DNA from: Stutzerimonas stutzeri
GTDB taxonomy: Bacteria > Pseudomonadota > Gammaproteobacteria > Pseudomonadales > Pseudomonadaceae
Length of the DNA: 64,000 bases
Assembly (NCBI RefSeq): GCF_002890895.1
Contig: NZ_POUL01000003.1
Coordinates: 62,001-126,000, forward strand
Reading direction: 5' to 3'
A model generated the notes under the pieces. It was not told where the DNA came from, did no database searches, and saw nothing but the letters and a program-made list of their open reading frames with translations. The translations under genes and the position numbers were made by a program. Shown piece by piece: positions 21,517 through 32,265 of this stretch. Within the stretch, counting starts at the first letter, position 1, and every line of letters starts with the position of its first letter.

Positions 21517-23427
21517 ATGGCAAAGAACCTGATTTTGTGGTTGATCATTGCCGCTGTCCTGGTGACGGTGATGAACAACTTTTCCAGCCCGACAGAGCCG
21601 CAAACGCTCAACTATTCGGATTTCATCGAGCAGGTGAAAGAAGGTCAGGTCGAGCGCGTGACCGTCGACGGTTTCGTCATTACCGGCAAGCGCAGTGACG
21701 GCGAGACGTTCAAGACGATTCGCCCCGCGATTCAGGACAACGGCCTGATCGGTGACCTGATCAACAACAATGTGGTGATCGAAGGCCGGCAGCCTGAGCA
21801 GCAGAGCATCTGGACGCAGCTGTTGGTAGCTAGCTTCCCGATTTTGGTGATCATCGCGGTTTTCATGTTCTTCATGCGGCAGATGCAAGGCGGCGCGGGT
21901 GGCAAAGGCGGCCCGATGAGCTTTGGCAAGAGCAAGGCTCGTCTGCTATCCGAAGATCAGGTCAAAACTACGTTTGCTGATGTCGCTGGTTGTGACGAGG
22001 CGAAAGAAGAAGTCACCGAACTGGTCGAGTTCCTGCGTGACCCCGGTAAGTTTCAACGTCTCGGAGGCCGCATTCCGCGTGGCGTGCTGATGGTTGGATC
22101 ACCGGGTACCGGTAAAACGCTTTTGGCTAAGGCGGTCGCTGGCGAGGCCAAGGTTCCGTTTTTTACCATCTCCGGTTCCGATTTCGTTGAGATGTTCGTC
22201 GGGGTGGGTGCTAGCCGCGTGCGCGACATGTTCGAGCAAGCCAAGAAGCATGCACCGTGCATCATTTTCATCGATGAGATCGACGCTGTCGGTCGCCATC
22301 GCGGCGCGGGTCTCGGCGGTGGTCACGACGAGCGTGAGCAGACGTTGAACCAGTTGCTGGTCGAGATGGATGGTTTCGAAATGAATGACGGCATCATCGT
22401 CATTGCTGCCACGAACCGCCCGGATGTGCTCGATCCTGCGCTGCTTCGCCCCGGTCGTTTCGACCGTCAGGTAGTCGTTGGGCTCCCCGATATTCGTGGT
22501 CGCGAACAGATTCTTAAAGTCCACATGCGCAAGGTTCCGCTTGGTGACACTGTTGAGCCGGCTCTGATTGCGCGGGGCACGCCTGGTTTTTCAGGTGCGG
22601 ACCTGGCCAATCTGGTGAACGAAGCGTCGTTGTTTGCAGCACGCGCCGGCAAGCGCTTGGTGGAAATGAAAGAGTTTGAGCTGGCCAAAGACAAGATCAT
22701 GATGGGCGCCGAGCGCAAGTCCATGGTCATGTCCGAAAAGGAGCGACTCAATACGGCATACCACGAGGCGGGGCATGCCATCGTCGGGCGCGTTGTTCCG
22801 GAGCACGATCCTGTTTATAAGGTATCGATCATTCCGCGCGGTCGGGCTTTGGGTGTGACAATGTTTCTACCCGAAGAAGACCGTTACAGTCTTTCCAAGC
22901 GAGCCTTGATCAGCCAAATCTGCTCGCTGTTTGGAGGCCGTATCGCTGAGGAAATGACGCTCGGCTTTGAGGGGGTTACCACTGGTGCCTCCAATGACAT
23001 CATGCGTGCTACCCAGTTGGCCCGTAATATGGTTACCAAGTGGGGCCTGTCCGAAAAGTTGGGCCCGCTGATGTACGCAGAGGAAGAGGGCGAGGTGTTC
23101 CTTGGTCGCAGTGCGGGTAGCCAGCACACTAATGTGTCCGGTGACACGGCAAAAATGATCGATCTCGAGGTTCGTAGCATCATCGATCAGTGCTACGGCA
23201 CGGCTAAGCAGATTCTTGCTGACAACCGTGACAAGCTCGATGTGATGGCCGAGACACTGATGAAGTACGAGACCATCGATGCTGATCAGATTGATGACAT
23301 TATGGCAGGTCGGACTCCCCGTGAACCGCGTGACTGGCAGAATGGCTCTGGTCCAACCGGAACGCCTATTCAGCCAGAAGATGGCCGCCCACAGGCGCCG
23401 ATTGGTGGTCCCGCTGGCGAGCATTAA
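21517..23427 (+). CDS. ftsH: ATP-dependent zinc metalloprotease FtsH
   Basis: Membrane AAA+ protease that degrades misassembled membrane proteins and regulators such as sigma32 and LpxC. Start at 21517 gives [24 protein letters not shown] (first membrane helix), as in P. aeruginosa; the frame extends 17 codons upstream without family similarity. Second helix about 103-125 ([19 protein letters not shown]). AAA domain with Walker A near 193-200 and Walker [19 protein letters not shown]; zinc-binding HEAGH near 415. Walker A reads GSPGTGKT, not the usual GPPGTGKT. 636 residues. No sigma32 promoter was visible upstream. Confidence 0.98.
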   Translation: MAKNLILWLIIAAVLVTVMNNFSSPTEPQTLNYSDFIEQVKEGQVERVTVDGFVITGKRSDGETFKTIRPAIQDNGLIGDLINNNVVIEGRQPEQQSIWTQLLVASFPILVIIAVFMFFMRQMQGGAGGKGGPMSFGKSKARLLSEDQVKTTFADVAGCDEAKEEVTELVEFLRDPGKFQRLGGRIPRGVLMVGSPGTGKTLLAKAVAGEAKVPFFTISGSDFVEMFVGVGASRVRDMFEQAKKHAPCIIFIDEIDAVGRHRGAGLGGGHDEREQTLNQLLVEMDGFEMNDGIIVIAATNRPDVLDPALLRPGRFDRQVVVGLPDIRGREQILKVHMRKVPLGDTVEPALIARGTPGFSGADLANLVNEASLFAARAGKRLVEMKEFELAKDKIMMGAERKSMVMSEKERLNTAYHEAGHAIVGRVVPEHDPVYKVSIIPRGRALGVTMFLPEEDRYSLSKRALISQICSLFGGRIAEEMTLGFEGVTTGASNDIMRATQLARNMVTKWGLSEKLGPLMYAEEEGEVFLGRSAGSQHTNVSGDTAKMIDLEVRSIIDQCYGTAKQILADNRDKLDVMAETLMKYETIDADQIDDIMAGRTPREPRDWQNGSGPTGTPIQPEDGRPQAPIGGPAGEH

Positions 23428-23455
23428 GCTAAGGCTGCGTTAGATGAGGGAAAAG

Positions 23456-24295
23456 ATGTACTCAACCCGGCTGTCTTGTGGCAGCCGGGTTCTTGATTTG
23501 TCCCGCCCACATGTCATGGGCATCTTGAATGTCACTCCCGACTCTTTCTCCGATGGCGGCAGGCATGCGGGTGTCGTTGCTGCATTACGGCACGCCGACG
23601 CCATGATGGCGGCGGGGGCGACGTTAATTGACGTGGGCGGGGAATCGACTCGCCCGGGGGCGCGCGCTGTTTCGCCGATCGAAGAGCTTGAGCGTGTTGC
23701 GCCTGTAGTAGAGGCGATTGCTCGAGAGCTTGACGTGATTATCTCGGTCGACACCTCGACGCCTGCTGTGATTCGCGAGACTGCCCGGCTCGGTGCAGGC
23801 TTGATTAATGATGTCCGCTCTCTATCTCGCGATGGGGCGCTGGAGGCTGTAGCAAGCTGTGGGCTTCCGGTGTGCTTGATGCATATGCGAGGTGAGCCCG
23901 GCGATATGCAGAACGATCCGCGCTACGACGATGTGACCCGCGAGGTCGTCAGCTTTTTGCGTGAGCGCATAGAGGCGTGTGCAGCTGCAGGCATCCCAGC
24001 CGGCCGGGTCGTGCTCGATCCGGGATTCGGCTTTGCAAAAAATCTCGCGCATAACTTGAGCCTGTTCAACAGACTGGAGCAGCTCCATACGCTGGGGCGT
24101 CCGTTGCTTGTCGGTGTGTCCCGCAAGAGTATGGTCGGCCAAACGTTGCAGCGGGATGTGTCGCATCGTCTTTATGGCAGCCTGGCGCTGGCCGCGCTGG
24201 CTGTTGCCAAAGGCGCTAACATCCTTCGGGTGCATGACGTGGCCGAAACGGTTGATGTAGTTCGAATGATTGCTGCAGTGCAGGCGGCAGAATAG
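23456..24295 (+). CDS. folP: Dihydropteroate synthase
   Basis: Joins p-aminobenzoate to the pterin pyrophosphate in folate synthesis; target of sulfonamides. The ATG at 23456 is preferred over the in-frame ATG at 23444, because AGGG lies 5 nt before it and the protein then begins MYSTRLSCGSRVLDLSRPHVMGILNVTPDSFSDGG, in register with other pseudomonads. Signatures: ILNVTPDSFSDGG (about 23-35) and LIDVGGESTRPGA (about 58-70); RVVLDPGFGFAKN near 182-194. 279 residues. It follows ftsH by 28 bp and precedes glmM by 9 bp. Confidence 0.97.
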   Translation: MYSTRLSCGSRVLDLSRPHVMGILNVTPDSFSDGGRHAGVVAALRHADAMMAAGATLIDVGGESTRPGARAVSPIEELERVAPVVEAIARELDVIISVDTSTPAVIRETARLGAGLINDVRSLSRDGALEAVASCGLPVCLMHMRGEPGDMQNDPRYDDVTREVVSFLRERIEACAAAGIPAGRVVLDPGFGFAKNLAHNLSLFNRLEQLHTLGRPLLVGVSRKSMVGQTLQRDVSHRLYGSLALAALAVAKGANILRVHDVAETVDVVRMIAAVQAAE

Positions 24296-24304
24296 GGAAT
24301 ATGT

Positions 24305-25642
24305 ATGGGTAGAAAGTATTTCGGCACCGATGGTATTCGTGGCCATGTGGGGCAATTTCCGATCACGCCGGAATTCATGCTGAGGCTTGGCTGGGCCGCA
24401 GGTATGGCATTTCGCAAGCATGGGAAATGTCGCATTTTGATTGGCAAAGACACTCGGATCTCTGGGTATATGTTCGAGTCGGCACTGCAGGCCGGGCTTT
24501 CTGCCGCAGGCGCCGATGTCTTGCTGCTGGGGCCTATGCCGACCCCCGCGGTCGCCTACCTGACGCGTACCTTCCATGCGGACGCTGGTATCGTGATCAG
24601 CGCCTCACATAACCCTCATCACGATAATGGCATCAAGTTCTTCTCTGGCCGCGGGACGAAACTGCCCGATGAGGTTGAGTTGATGATCGAGGAGCTGCTC
24701 GACACACCGATGACGGTCGTGGAGTCGGTGCAACTAGGCAAGGCTTCACGGATAAATGATGCAGCAGGGCGCTATATTGAGTTCTGCAAGAGCAGTGTGC
24801 CGACCAGCACAGATTTTAGCGGTATGAAAATTGTGCTTGATTGCGCTCACGGTGCGACCTACAAGGTTGCACCCAGCGTCTTCCGAGAGCTCGGGGCGGA
24901 GGTGACGGTTATCGCTGCTCAGCCGGATGGGCTGAACATCAACGCCGGCGTAGGCTCCACTCATGTCGCGCAGCTGCAGAAGGCCGTGATTGAGCAGGGC
25001 GCTGATCTTGGTATAGCCTTTGATGGTGACGGTGATCGGGTGATGATGGTCGATCATACCGGCACTCAGGTTGATGGCGATGAGTTGCTCTACATTATTG
25101 CCGCAGATTTGCAGGACCGAGACCGTCTGATCGGTGGGGTTGTCGGGACGTTGATGAGCAACCTCGGTCTAGAATTGGCACTTAAGGCGCGCAACATTCC
25201 TTTTGTGCGGGCTAAAGTCGGTGATCGCTACGTGATGGCTGAAATGCTCGAGCGTGACTGGGTGCTTGGTGGGGAAAACTCAGGTCACATTGTCTGCGCG
25301 CAGCATGTCACCACTGGAGACGCCATCATTGCTGCGCTCCAGGTTGTGCTTGCTCTGAAGCGTCGCGGTCGTAGCCTTGCGCAGGAGCGCATGGTCTGGA
25401 GCAAATGCCCTCAGGTATTGATCAACGTGCGGTTCAGTGGCAATCGGGATCCGATTGCCCATCCCCAGGTGCAGGCTGTCTGTGACAGCGTTACGGAGCG
25501 TATGGCTGGTCGTGGTCGGGTGCTGTTACGAAAATCCGGCACCGAGCCGTTGGTGCGGGTTATGGTTGAAGGGGACGACGAAAATCAGGTCCGCAGTTAC
25601 GCCGAGGAGCTGGCGAGCGCGGTTAAGGAAGTTTGTGTGTGA
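24305..25642 (+). CDS. glmM: Phosphoglucosamine mutase
   Basis: Converts glucosamine-6-phosphate to glucosamine-1-phosphate for peptidoglycan and LPS precursors. 445 residues: N-terminal [10 protein letters not shown] (4-13), the active-site phosphoserine loop [17 protein letters not shown] with Ser101, the metal loop [13 protein letters not shown] near 238-250 and the C-terminal [15 protein letters not shown] near 403-417. The folP-glmM order is the same as in E. coli and Pseudomonas, and the 9-bp gap indicates co-transcription. Confidence 0.98.
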   Translation: MGRKYFGTDGIRGHVGQFPITPEFMLRLGWAAGMAFRKHGKCRILIGKDTRISGYMFESALQAGLSAAGADVLLLGPMPTPAVAYLTRTFHADAGIVISASHNPHHDNGIKFFSGRGTKLPDEVELMIEELLDTPMTVVESVQLGKASRINDAAGRYIEFCKSSVPTSTDFSGMKIVLDCAHGATYKVAPSVFRELGAEVTVIAAQPDGLNINAGVGSTHVAQLQKAVIEQGADLGIAFDGDGDRVMMVDHTGTQVDGDELLYIIAADLQDRDRLIGGVVGTLMSNLGLELALKARNIPFVRAKVGDRYVMAEMLERDWVLGGENSGHIVCAQHVTTGDAIIAALQVVLALKRRGRSLAQERMVWSKCPQVLINVRFSGNRDPIAHPQVQAVCDSVTERMAGRGRVLLRKSGTEPLVRVMVEGDDENQVRSYAEELASAVKEVCV

Positions 25643-25708
25643 TTTACGCTTGCCAGGTGCCTTTTCGTTGAGTACCATCTGCGCCCACTTTGACCGACGA
25701 GGTAAAGC

Positions 25709-26464
25709 ATGCGTCGCCCATTGGTAGCTGGTAACTGGAAGATGAACGGTACCCGCGCCAGCGTCGCAGAGCTGATCGAGGCGCTTCGCCAGCAGGATCT
25801 TCCGGCGGTTATAGAAGTTGCTGTCTTTCCATCGAGTCTGCATCTGACACAGGTCGTGAGTGGTCTACAGGGCAAGGCGATTGCTGTAGGGGCTCAGGAC
25901 TGCGCGGCGGATGCCGGGTTCGGTGCGCTGACAGGTGAGGAGTCGGCTTCTCAGCTGGTTGATGCGGGTTCCAGTTGGGTGTTGGTTGGTCATTCCGAGC
26001 GGCGTCTGATTTTGGGCGAAAGCGACGAAGTGGTAGGCAAAAAATTTGCAGCTGCATTGGCGTGCGGGATGACGCCGGTGCTATGCCTGGGGGAGACGCT
26101 GGAGCAGCGTCAAGCCGGGCAGACTCTGGAAGTGGTTGGTCGGCAGCTTGCTAGTGTCTTGGCTAACGCTGGAGTTGGCGCGTTCGAAAAGGCGGTGGTG
26201 GCTTATGAGCCAGTCTGGGCGATAGGCACTGGGTTGACTGCGACGCCGCAGCAGGCTCAAGAAGTGCATGCTGCGATTCGGGAGCAGCTGGCTCGCGAAG
26301 ATCGACGTATCGCTGATGGCGTGCGAATCCTCTACGGAGGCAGTGTAAAAGCGGAAAATGCTGCTGAGCTTTTCGAGATGCAGGATATCGATGGGGGGCT
26401 TATCGGTGGCGCCTCCCTGAAAGCGAATGATTTCGGTGCGATTTGTCGTGCCGCAGGGAACTGA
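25709..26464 (+). CDS. tpiA: Triose-phosphate isomerase
   Basis: Interconverts dihydroxyacetone phosphate and glyceraldehyde-3-phosphate. 251 residues with all catalytic elements: GNWKMNG (Lys11), [10 protein letters not shown] (His near 94), [14 protein letters not shown] (Glu near 166) and the phosphate-gripping [15 protein letters not shown] near 208-222. GAGG lies just before the ATG. secG follows 4 bp after the stop codon, the usual pseudomonad arrangement. Confidence 0.98.
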   Translation: MRRPLVAGNWKMNGTRASVAELIEALRQQDLPAVIEVAVFPSSLHLTQVVSGLQGKAIAVGAQDCAADAGFGALTGEESASQLVDAGSSWVLVGHSERRLILGESDEVVGKKFAAALACGMTPVLCLGETLEQRQAGQTLEVVGRQLASVLANAGVGAFEKAVVAYEPVWAIGTGLTATPQQAQEVHAAIREQLAREDRRIADGVRILYGGSVKAENAAELFEMQDIDGGLIGGASLKANDFGAICRAAGN

Positions 26465-26468
26465 TCAG

Positions 26469-26852
26469 ATGTTGCAGACTGTTGTGATTGTGGTGCATCT
26501 GCTGGTTGCCATTGGTGTGGTTGCGCTGGTGTTGCTGCAGCAAGGTAAAGGGGCTGATGCTGGCGCTTCCTTTGGTTCGGGTGCTTCCGCAACTGTATTT
26601 GGAAGTCAGGGGTCCTCTACCTTTCTTAGTCGATTTACTGCTATACTTGCGGCCGTTTTTTTCGCCACGAGTCTTGGGTTGGCATTTTTCGCAACTCGTC
26701 AGGCTGACCAGCTCTCAGGGGCAGGTCTGCCGGATCCGGCGGTTCTTGAAGTGCCGGTCAGTAAGCCAGTAGCGGAAGATGTGCCTGTGTTGGAAAGCGC
26801 TCCATCCGCACCTGTTGCAGATGATGTGCCTCAGCTGCAGGAGCAGGAATAA
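26469..26852 (+). CDS. secG: Preprotein translocase subunit SecG
   Basis: Accessory subunit of the SecYEG channel. The ATG at 26469 gives [74 protein letters not shown]: two membrane helices (about 2-22 and 52-72) with the conserved [15 protein letters not shown] loop between. The 127-residue length includes a hydrophilic Val/Pro/Ala/Glu-rich tail (about 80-127), as in other pseudomonads. An in-frame upstream extension overlaps tpiA and is unlikely. tRNA-Leu follows 7 bp after the stop and is probably on the same transcript. Confidence 0.95.
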   Translation: MLQTVVIVVHLLVAIGVVALVLLQQGKGADAGASFGSGASATVFGSQGSSTFLSRFTAILAAVFFATSLGLAFFATRQADQLSGAGLPDPAVLEVPVSKPVAEDVPVLESAPSAPVADDVPQLQEQE

Positions 26853-26859
26853 GGTTTTT

Positions 26860-26945
26860 GCCGAGGTGGTGGAATTGGTAGACACGCTACCTTGAGGTGG
26901 TAGTGGCCATAGGCTGTAGGGGTTCGAGTCCCCTCCTCGGTACCA
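26860..26945 (+). tRNA. tRNA-Leu (anticodon GAG)
   Basis: 86 nt folding as a class II tRNA: acceptor GCCGAGG with CCTCGGT, anticodon stem CTACC/GGTAG around TTGAGGT (anticodon GAG, reads CUC and CUU), a long variable arm, T-arm with GGTTCGAGTCC, and an encoded CCA end. No separate promoter is evident; it likely follows secG on one transcript. Confidence 0.97.
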
Positions 26946-26980
26946 AACAAGCAGGCCCGCAGATGCGGGCTTTCTTGTTT
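26946..26980 (+). terminator. Rho-independent terminator after tRNA-Leu
   Basis: Stem GCCCGC/GCGGGC (26955-26970) with the loop AGAT, extended by partly paired AACAAG and CTTGTT arms, then a T-rich stretch. Confidence 0.85.
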
Positions 26981-26991
26981 TAGTCTTTCGG

Positions 26992-27020
26992 TTGACCTGT
27001 TGTCAGTGTGGTCGTATAAT
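26992..27020 (+). promoter_or_regulatory. Sigma70 promoter of the tRNA-fMet-rimP-nusA-infB operon
   Basis: The -35 is TTGACC (26992-26997), the spacer is exactly 17 bp and the -10 is a perfect TATAAT (27015-27020). It ends 15 bp before the initiator tRNA, so transcription should start at about 27027. Confidence 0.92.
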
Positions 27021-27035
27021 TCGTGCCCAGTTTGA

Positions 27036-27112
<77 letters not shown>

Positions 27113-27116
27113 GTTG

Positions 27117-27147
27117 ATAAAAAGCCCCTGTCGAGGGGCTTTTTATT
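27117..27147 (+). terminator. Terminator after tRNA-fMet
   Basis: A 13-bp stem (27117-27129 with 27134-27146) with GC core AGCCCC/GGGGCT, loop GTCG and a T-rich 3' arm. Read-through is needed to express rimP-nusA from the tRNA promoter, unless another promoter exists. Confidence 0.88.
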
Positions 27148-27190
27148 AGCTTCAAGCCAGGTCGCCGGCATCTACAGGCGATCGTCATGG

Positions 27191-27212
27191 ATGGGCGTTT
27201 CGCCCATTTTTC
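27191..27212 (+). terminator. Second hairpin terminator or attenuator before rimP
   Basis: Stem ATGGGCG/CGCCCAT (27191-27207) with loop TTT, followed by TTTTTCATTT, 29 bp before rimP. Tandem terminators in the leader suggest NusA- or antitermination-dependent control of the operon, as in E. coli; that part is inference. Confidence 0.75.
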
Positions 27213-27240
27213 ATTTGTACAGCATGCGCGAGGGACTTCG

Positions 27241-27699
27241 ATGTCGAGCAAGCTAGAACAGTTGCAGGCCTTGTTGGCCCCAGTGGTCGAGGCGCTCGGC
27301 TATCAATGCTGGGGTATCGAATTCATTTCGCAGGGTCGACATTCTTTGTTGCGGGTCTATATCGACCATTCCAACGGAATTCTTGTCGATGATTGCGAAA
27401 AGGTCAGCCGCCAATTGAGCGGTGTGCTCGACGTTGAAGATCCAATCAGCTCTGACTACACCCTTGAAGTGTCCTCGCCTGGTATGGATCGGCCTCTATT
27501 CACGCTCGAGCAGTTCACGGCCCATGTGGGCGAACAGGTCAAAATAAAGCTGCGTTCGCCCTTTGAGGGTCGGCGCAATTTCCAAGGTCTTCTGCGCGGG
27601 GTCGAGGAGCAGGATGTAGTGGTGCTGGTCGACGACCATGAATACCTGTTGCCGATCGACATGATCGACAAGACCAACATAATTCCCCGTTTTGAGTGA
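27241..27699 (+). CDS. rimP: Ribosome maturation factor RimP
   Basis: Assists late maturation of the 30S subunit. The ATG at 27241 gives [42 protein letters not shown], 152 residues, with the family motif [22 protein letters not shown] near 75-96. The frame extends 18 codons upstream into the terminator hairpin, so the longer start is rejected. First protein gene of rimP-nusA-infB-rbfA-truB-rpsO-pnp. Confidence 0.96.
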   Translation: MSSKLEQLQALLAPVVEALGYQCWGIEFISQGRHSLLRVYIDHSNGILVDDCEKVSRQLSGVLDVEDPISSDYTLEVSSPGMDRPLFTLEQFTAHVGEQVKIKLRSPFEGRRNFQGLLRGVEEQDVVVLVDDHEYLLPIDMIDKTNIIPRFE

Positions 27700-27747
27700 G
27701 TCGCGGATCCCGCGGACCCCAATGGATTGCGATAGGCGAGGCGTACG

Positions 27748-29229
27748 ATGAGCAAAGAAGTACTGCTGGTTGTGGAGTCGGTATCCAACGAGAAAGGCGT
27801 ACCGGCCAGTGTAATCTTCGAGGCATTGGAGCTGGCTTTGGCCACTGCTACCAAGAAGCGCTTCGAGGACGAGGTTGACCTGCGGGTCGAGATCAATCGG
27901 CAGAACGGTAGCTACGAGACCTTCCGCCGCTGGACGGTGGTCGAGGAAGAAGAATTCGACGATCCGGCACACCAGTTGACCGTCGACATGAAGCAGGCTG
28001 TCGATGCTGGGGCCAAAGTTGGAGATGTCCTGGAAGAAAAGGTCGAGTCAATCGAGTTCGGTCGGATCGCCGCTCAGACAGCCAAGCAGGTCATCGTGCA
28101 GAAGGTCCGGGAGGCCGAGCGCGCTCAAGTGGTTGAGGCCTATCGTGATCGCATGGGCGAGATCATCTCCGGCACGGTGAAAAAGGTTACGCGAGACAGC
28201 GTCATTGTCGATCTGGGCAATAACGCGGAAGCGTTGCTGGCCCGAGAAGACATTATTTCTCGGGAAACCTTTCGGGTCGGTGCGCGAGTTCGTGCGCTGC
28301 TTAAGGAAATCCGTACCGAGAATCGCGGTCCTCAGTTGATCCTTTCTCGCACAGCGCCGCAAATGCTGATTGAGCTTTTCCGCATTGAAGTTCCGGAAAT
28401 CGCCGAAGGGCTGATTGAAGTGATGGCTGCTTCGCGGGATCCAGGATCTCGCGCCAAGATAGCCGTGCGCTCGAAAGATAAGCGTATCGATCCGCAAGGC
28501 GCGTGCATTGGTATGCGCGGTTCGCGTGTTCAGGCCGTTTCCGGCGAGATCGGCGGAGAGCGTGTCGATATCGTGCTGTGGGACGAGAACCCCGCGCAAT
28601 TCGTTATCAACGCGATGGCTCCAGCTGAAGTGGCTGCCATCATCGTCGATGAAGATGCGCATGCCATGGATATTGCGGTCGGCGAAGACAATTTGGCCCA
28701 GGCAATCGGTCGGGGCGGGCAAAACGTACGTCTTGCCAGTCAGTTGACCGGTTGGACGCTGAACGTGATGACTGAAGCGGACATCCAGAGCAAGCAGCAA
28801 GAAGAAACTGGTGACATCTTACGCAATTTCATCGAAGAGCTCGATGTCGATGAGGAGCTGGCACAAGTACTGGTCGAGGAAGGTTTCACCTCTCTCGAAG
28901 AGATCGCCTACGTCCCTATGGAGGAAATGCTCGGCATCGAAGGCTTCGACGAAGATATCGTCAACGAGCTGAGAACCCGCGCCAAGGATCGCTTGCTAAC
29001 TAAAGCGATCGCAACGGAAGAGAAACTGGCAGACGCCCAGCCGGCGGAGGATTTGCTTGCGCTGGATGGTATGGACAACGAACTGGCGGTCGAGTTGGCA
29101 GTGCGGGGTGTAGTCACCCGCGAAGACCTGGCCGAGCAGTCGATTGACGATCTGCTCGACATAGACGGCATAGATCAAGAACGTGCCGGCAAGCTGATCA
29201 TGGCCGCCCGAGCCCATTGGTTCGAGTAA
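27748..29229 (+). CDS. nusA: Transcription termination/antitermination protein NusA
   Basis: RNA polymerase-binding factor for pausing, termination and antitermination. 493 residues: N-terminal RNAP-binding domain (1-130), S1 domain about 135-200 ([28 protein letters not shown]), two KH domains about 210-345 ([32 protein letters not shown] and [17 protein letters not shown]), and two acidic C-terminal repeats (about 365-493), present in proteobacterial NusA. Confidence 0.98.
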   Translation: MSKEVLLVVESVSNEKGVPASVIFEALELALATATKKRFEDEVDLRVEINRQNGSYETFRRWTVVEEEEFDDPAHQLTVDMKQAVDAGAKVGDVLEEKVESIEFGRIAAQTAKQVIVQKVREAERAQVVEAYRDRMGEIISGTVKKVTRDSVIVDLGNNAEALLAREDIISRETFRVGARVRALLKEIRTENRGPQLILSRTAPQMLIELFRIEVPEIAEGLIEVMAASRDPGSRAKIAVRSKDKRIDPQGACIGMRGSRVQAVSGEIGGERVDIVLWDENPAQFVINAMAPAEVAAIIVDEDAHAMDIAVGEDNLAQAIGRGGQNVRLASQLTGWTLNVMTEADIQSKQQEETGDILRNFIEELDVDEELAQVLVEEGFTSLEEIAYVPMEEMLGIEGFDEDIVNELRTRAKDRLLTKAIATEEKLADAQPAEDLLALDGMDNELAVELAVRGVVTREDLAEQSIDDLLDIDGIDQERAGKLIMAARAHWFE

Positions 29230-29257
29230 GTAATTAGCGGCCTGAGGAGAGAGATGC

Positions 29258-31759
29258 ATGACGCAAGTCACGGTGAAACAACTGGCCCAGGTGGTCGACA
29301 CACCGGTCGAGCGACTGCTACAGCAGATGCGTGAGGCAGGACTGTCGCACACCAGCGCCGAGCAAGTAGTGACCGATAATGAAAAGCAGGCGCTGTTGGC
29401 GCACCTAAAAAGCAGCCACGGCGCCAAGGTGGATGAGCCGCGCAAGATTACCTTGCAGCGCAAGACCACCACCAAGCTGAAAGTGGGTGGCAGCAAGACC
29501 ATTAGCGTGGAAGTGCGCAAGAAGAAAACCTTCGTCAAGCGCAGTCCTGACGAAATCGAGGCGGAGAAGCAGCGCGAACTCGAGGAGCAGCGCGCAGCCG
29601 AGGAAGCCGCTCGTCAGAAAGCGGCTGAAGAGGCTCGCCAGCAAGCCGAGGAAGAAGCTCGTCGTCAGGCCGAAGCTGCAAAAACTCAAGCGCCGGCCGC
29701 CGCTTCACCTGAACCGGTTGCAGCTGTGTCTGCTGATCCTGCCCCGGTCGTTGCTCCCGTCGCCCCTCCCGTCGAGGAGCGCAAGAAGGATGAACCGCGC
29801 CGTCCCGATAAGGCACGCAGCGACGATGACGAGCGTCGTGATCGCAAGCAAGCTCAGCATCGCCCGTCCTTGAAGGCAAAGGCTCCGTTGTCGCGCACAG
29901 CGCGAAGCGGCGAAGACGACGCCGATGGGTTCCGTCGCGGCGGACGCGGCAAGTCGAAGCTGAAGAAGCGCAACGCGCATGGTTTCCAAAGCCCAACCGG
30001 CCCGATCGTTCGCGAAGTTGCCATCGGTGAGACCATCACCGTCGGTGATCTGGCGCAGCAGATGTCGGTCAAGGCGGCGGAAGTCATCAAGTTCATGTTC
30101 AAGATGGGCACCCCGGTGACCATCAACCAGGTCCTGGATCAGGAAACTGCCCAGTTGATCGCTGAAGAGCTGGGCCACAAGGTCAAGTTGGTCAGTGATA
30201 ACGCTCTGGAAGAACAGCTGGCCGAGCTGCTGAAGTTCGAGGGTGAAGCTATCACTCGTGCTCCGGTGGTGACTGTGATGGGTCACGTTGACCACGGCAA
30301 GACCTCGCTGCTCGACTACATCCGTCGCGCCAAGGTTGCTGCTGGTGAAGCGGGCGGTATTACTCAGCACATCGGTGCCTATCACGTCGAAACTGATCGT
30401 GGAATGGTTACCTTCCTTGATACTCCGGGCCACGCTGCGTTTACTGCGATGCGTGCCCGTGGGGCTCAAGCGACCGATATCGTCATTCTGGTCGTGGCGG
30501 CGGACGATGGCGTGATGCCGCAAACCATCGAAGCAATTCAGCATGCCAAGGCCGCTGGTGTCCCGCTGGTAGTGGCCGTGAACAAGATCGATAAGCCGGG
30601 CGCCGATCTCGATCGTATCCGCAGCGAGCTATCTGTTCACGAAGTGACTTCGGAAGAGTGGGGCGGCGACACGCCGTTCGTATCTGTCTCCGCAAAGATG
30701 GGTACCGGTGTCGACGATTTGCTCGAGGCGGTTCTGCTGCAGGCGGAAATTCTCGAACTGACAGCAACCCCATCGGCCCCGGGCCGTGGTGTTGTGGTCG
30801 AGTCGCGTCTGGACAAGGGACGCGGCCCGGTTGCTACCGTGCTGGTTCAGGACGGCACGCTGCGTCAGGGCGACATGGCCCTGGTTGGCTCCAACTACGG
30901 TCGTATTCGCGCCATGCTCGATGAGAACGGCAAGCCAATCAAGGAAGCTGGCCCTTCGATTCCGGTCGAGATTCTTGGCCTCGATGGCACGCCGGACGCT
31001 GGCGATGAGCTCAGCGTGCTGACCGATGAGAAGAAAGCCCGTGAAGTGGCCTTGTTCCGTCAGGGCAAGTTCCGCGAAGTGAAGCTGGCCCGGGCACATG
31101 CCGGTAAGCTGGAAAATATCTTCGAGAACATGGGCCAGGAAGAGAAGAAGACGCTTAACATCGTCCTCAAATCCGATGTTCGTGGTTCGCTGGAAGCCCT
31201 GCAGGGCTCGCTCAGTGGCTTGGGCAACGATGAGGTTCAGGTGCGCGTCATCGGTGGCGGTGTCGGTGGTATCACCGAGAGCGACGCCAACCTGGCGCTG
31301 GCGTCCAATGCAGTGCTGTTCGGCTTCAACGTTCGTGCTGATGCTGGTGCGCGCAAGATCGTCGAGCAGGAAGGTCTGGATCTGCGTTACTACAACGTCA
31401 TCTACGACATCATTGAAGACGTCAAGAAAGCGCTGACCGGCATGCTGGGCAGCGATGTTCGCGAGAACATCCTCGGTATTGCAGAGGTCAGGGATGTGTT
31501 CCGCTCACCGAAGTTCGGTGCCGTGGCGGGTTGCATGGTCACCGAGGGCATGGTGCACCGCAATCGTCCGATCCGCGTTCTGCGCGACGACGTGGTGATC
31601 TTCGAAGGCGAGCTGGAATCGCTGCGTCGCTTCAAGGATGACGTCGCCGAAGTACGTGCCGGTATGGAGTGTGGTATCGCGGTGAAGAGTTACAACGACG
31701 TCAAGGCCGGCGACAAGATCGAAGTATTCGAGAAAGTCGAAGTGGCGCGCTCGCTGTAA
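29258..31759 (+). CDS. infB: Translation initiation factor IF-2
   Basis: GTPase that places fMet-tRNA on the 30S subunit. 833 residues: small N-terminal IF2_N domain (1-50), a long charged Ala/Glu/Arg-rich linker (about 95-240), a second IF2_N domain about 255-310, then the G domain with GHVDHGKTS near 342-350, DTPGHAAF near 388-395 and NKIDKPG near 442-448. Domains II-IV follow, ending EKVEVARSL. Shine-Dalgarno GAGGAGAG. The linker has the composition of a stalk; internal starts giving shorter IF2 forms are possible but not shown. Confidence 0.98.
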   Translation: MTQVTVKQLAQVVDTPVERLLQQMREAGLSHTSAEQVVTDNEKQALLAHLKSSHGAKVDEPRKITLQRKTTTKLKVGGSKTISVEVRKKKTFVKRSPDEIEAEKQRELEEQRAAEEAARQKAAEEARQQAEEEARRQAEAAKTQAPAAASPEPVAAVSADPAPVVAPVAPPVEERKKDEPRRPDKARSDDDERRDRKQAQHRPSLKAKAPLSRTARSGEDDADGFRRGGRGKSKLKKRNAHGFQSPTGPIVREVAIGETITVGDLAQQMSVKAAEVIKFMFKMGTPVTINQVLDQETAQLIAEELGHKVKLVSDNALEEQLAELLKFEGEAITRAPVVTVMGHVDHGKTSLLDYIRRAKVAAGEAGGITQHIGAYHVETDRGMVTFLDTPGHAAFTAMRARGAQATDIVILVVAADDGVMPQTIEAIQHAKAAGVPLVVAVNKIDKPGADLDRIRSELSVHEVTSEEWGGDTPFVSVSAKMGTGVDDLLEAVLLQAEILELTATPSAPGRGVVVESRLDKGRGPVATVLVQDGTLRQGDMALVGSNYGRIRAMLDENGKPIKEAGPSIPVEILGLDGTPDAGDELSVLTDEKKAREVALFRQGKFREVKLARAHAGKLENIFENMGQEEKKTLNIVLKSDVRGSLEALQGSLSGLGNDEVQVRVIGGGVGGITESDANLALASNAVLFGFNVRADAGARKIVEQEGLDLRYYNVIYDIIEDVKKALTGMLGSDVRENILGIAEVRDVFRSPKFGAVAGCMVTEGMVHRNRPIRVLRDDVVIFEGELESLRRFKDDVAEVRAGMECGIAVKSYNDVKAGDKIEVFEKVEVARSL

Positions 31760-31779
31760 CAGCAGCTGTTAGGCAACAG

Positions 31780-31816
31780 ACGGCAAGCATTCAGGGGCGA
31801 CCCTGAGGCTTGCCGT
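31780..31816 (+). other. Long hairpin with GCGA tetraloop between infB and rbfA
   Basis: Outer stem ACGGCAAGC/GCTTGCCGT (31780-31788 with 31808-31816) and inner stem TCAGGG/CCCTGA closed by GCGA, a GNRA-type loop. It lies 20 bp after the infB stop. The T-tract is weak, so it may be an RNA-processing or stability element as much as a terminator. Confidence 0.65.
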
Positions 31817-31873
31817 TTGCCTTTGCAGTACAACGTTTTTTAGGCTAGCAGCTTGCTGCTCAAGGCAGATTTT

Positions 31874-32263
31874 ATGGCCAAAGAATTCAGCCGTACCCAG
31901 CGTATCGGCGATCAGATGCAGCGTGAATTGGCGCAGTTGATTCAGCGTGAAGTGAAAGACCCGCGTCTGGGTCTGATAACCATAACCGCCGTCGAAGTCA
32001 GTCGAGATCTGTCCCATGCCAAGGTGTTCATCACCGTCATGGGTAAAGACGACGATGAAGATGCGGTCAAGGCCAACCTTCGGATTCTCAACGACGCTAG
32101 TGGTTTCCTGCGTATGCAGCTGGGCAAGGCAATGAAGCTTCGTACCGTGCCGCAGTTGCACTTCAACTATGACGCCAGTGTGCGTCGTGGCGTCGAGTTG
32201 ACATCGCTCATCGAGCGCGCTGTAGCAGAAGATCGCAAGCACAGCGATGATGTTGGAGAGTAG
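31874..32263 (+). CDS. rbfA: Ribosome-binding factor A
   Basis: Small 30S maturation factor needed for processing of the 16S rRNA 5' end and for growth in the cold. The ATG at 31874 gives [57 protein letters not shown]; the KH-like fold spans residues about 8-112. 129 residues. A 7-codon upstream extension is disfavoured. It ends 2 bp before truB. Confidence 0.97.
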   Translation: MAKEFSRTQRIGDQMQRELAQLIQREVKDPRLGLITITAVEVSRDLSHAKVFITVMGKDDDEDAVKANLRILNDASGFLRMQLGKAMKLRTVPQLHFNYDASVRRGVELTSLIERAVAEDRKHSDDVGE

Positions 32264-32265
32264 GC

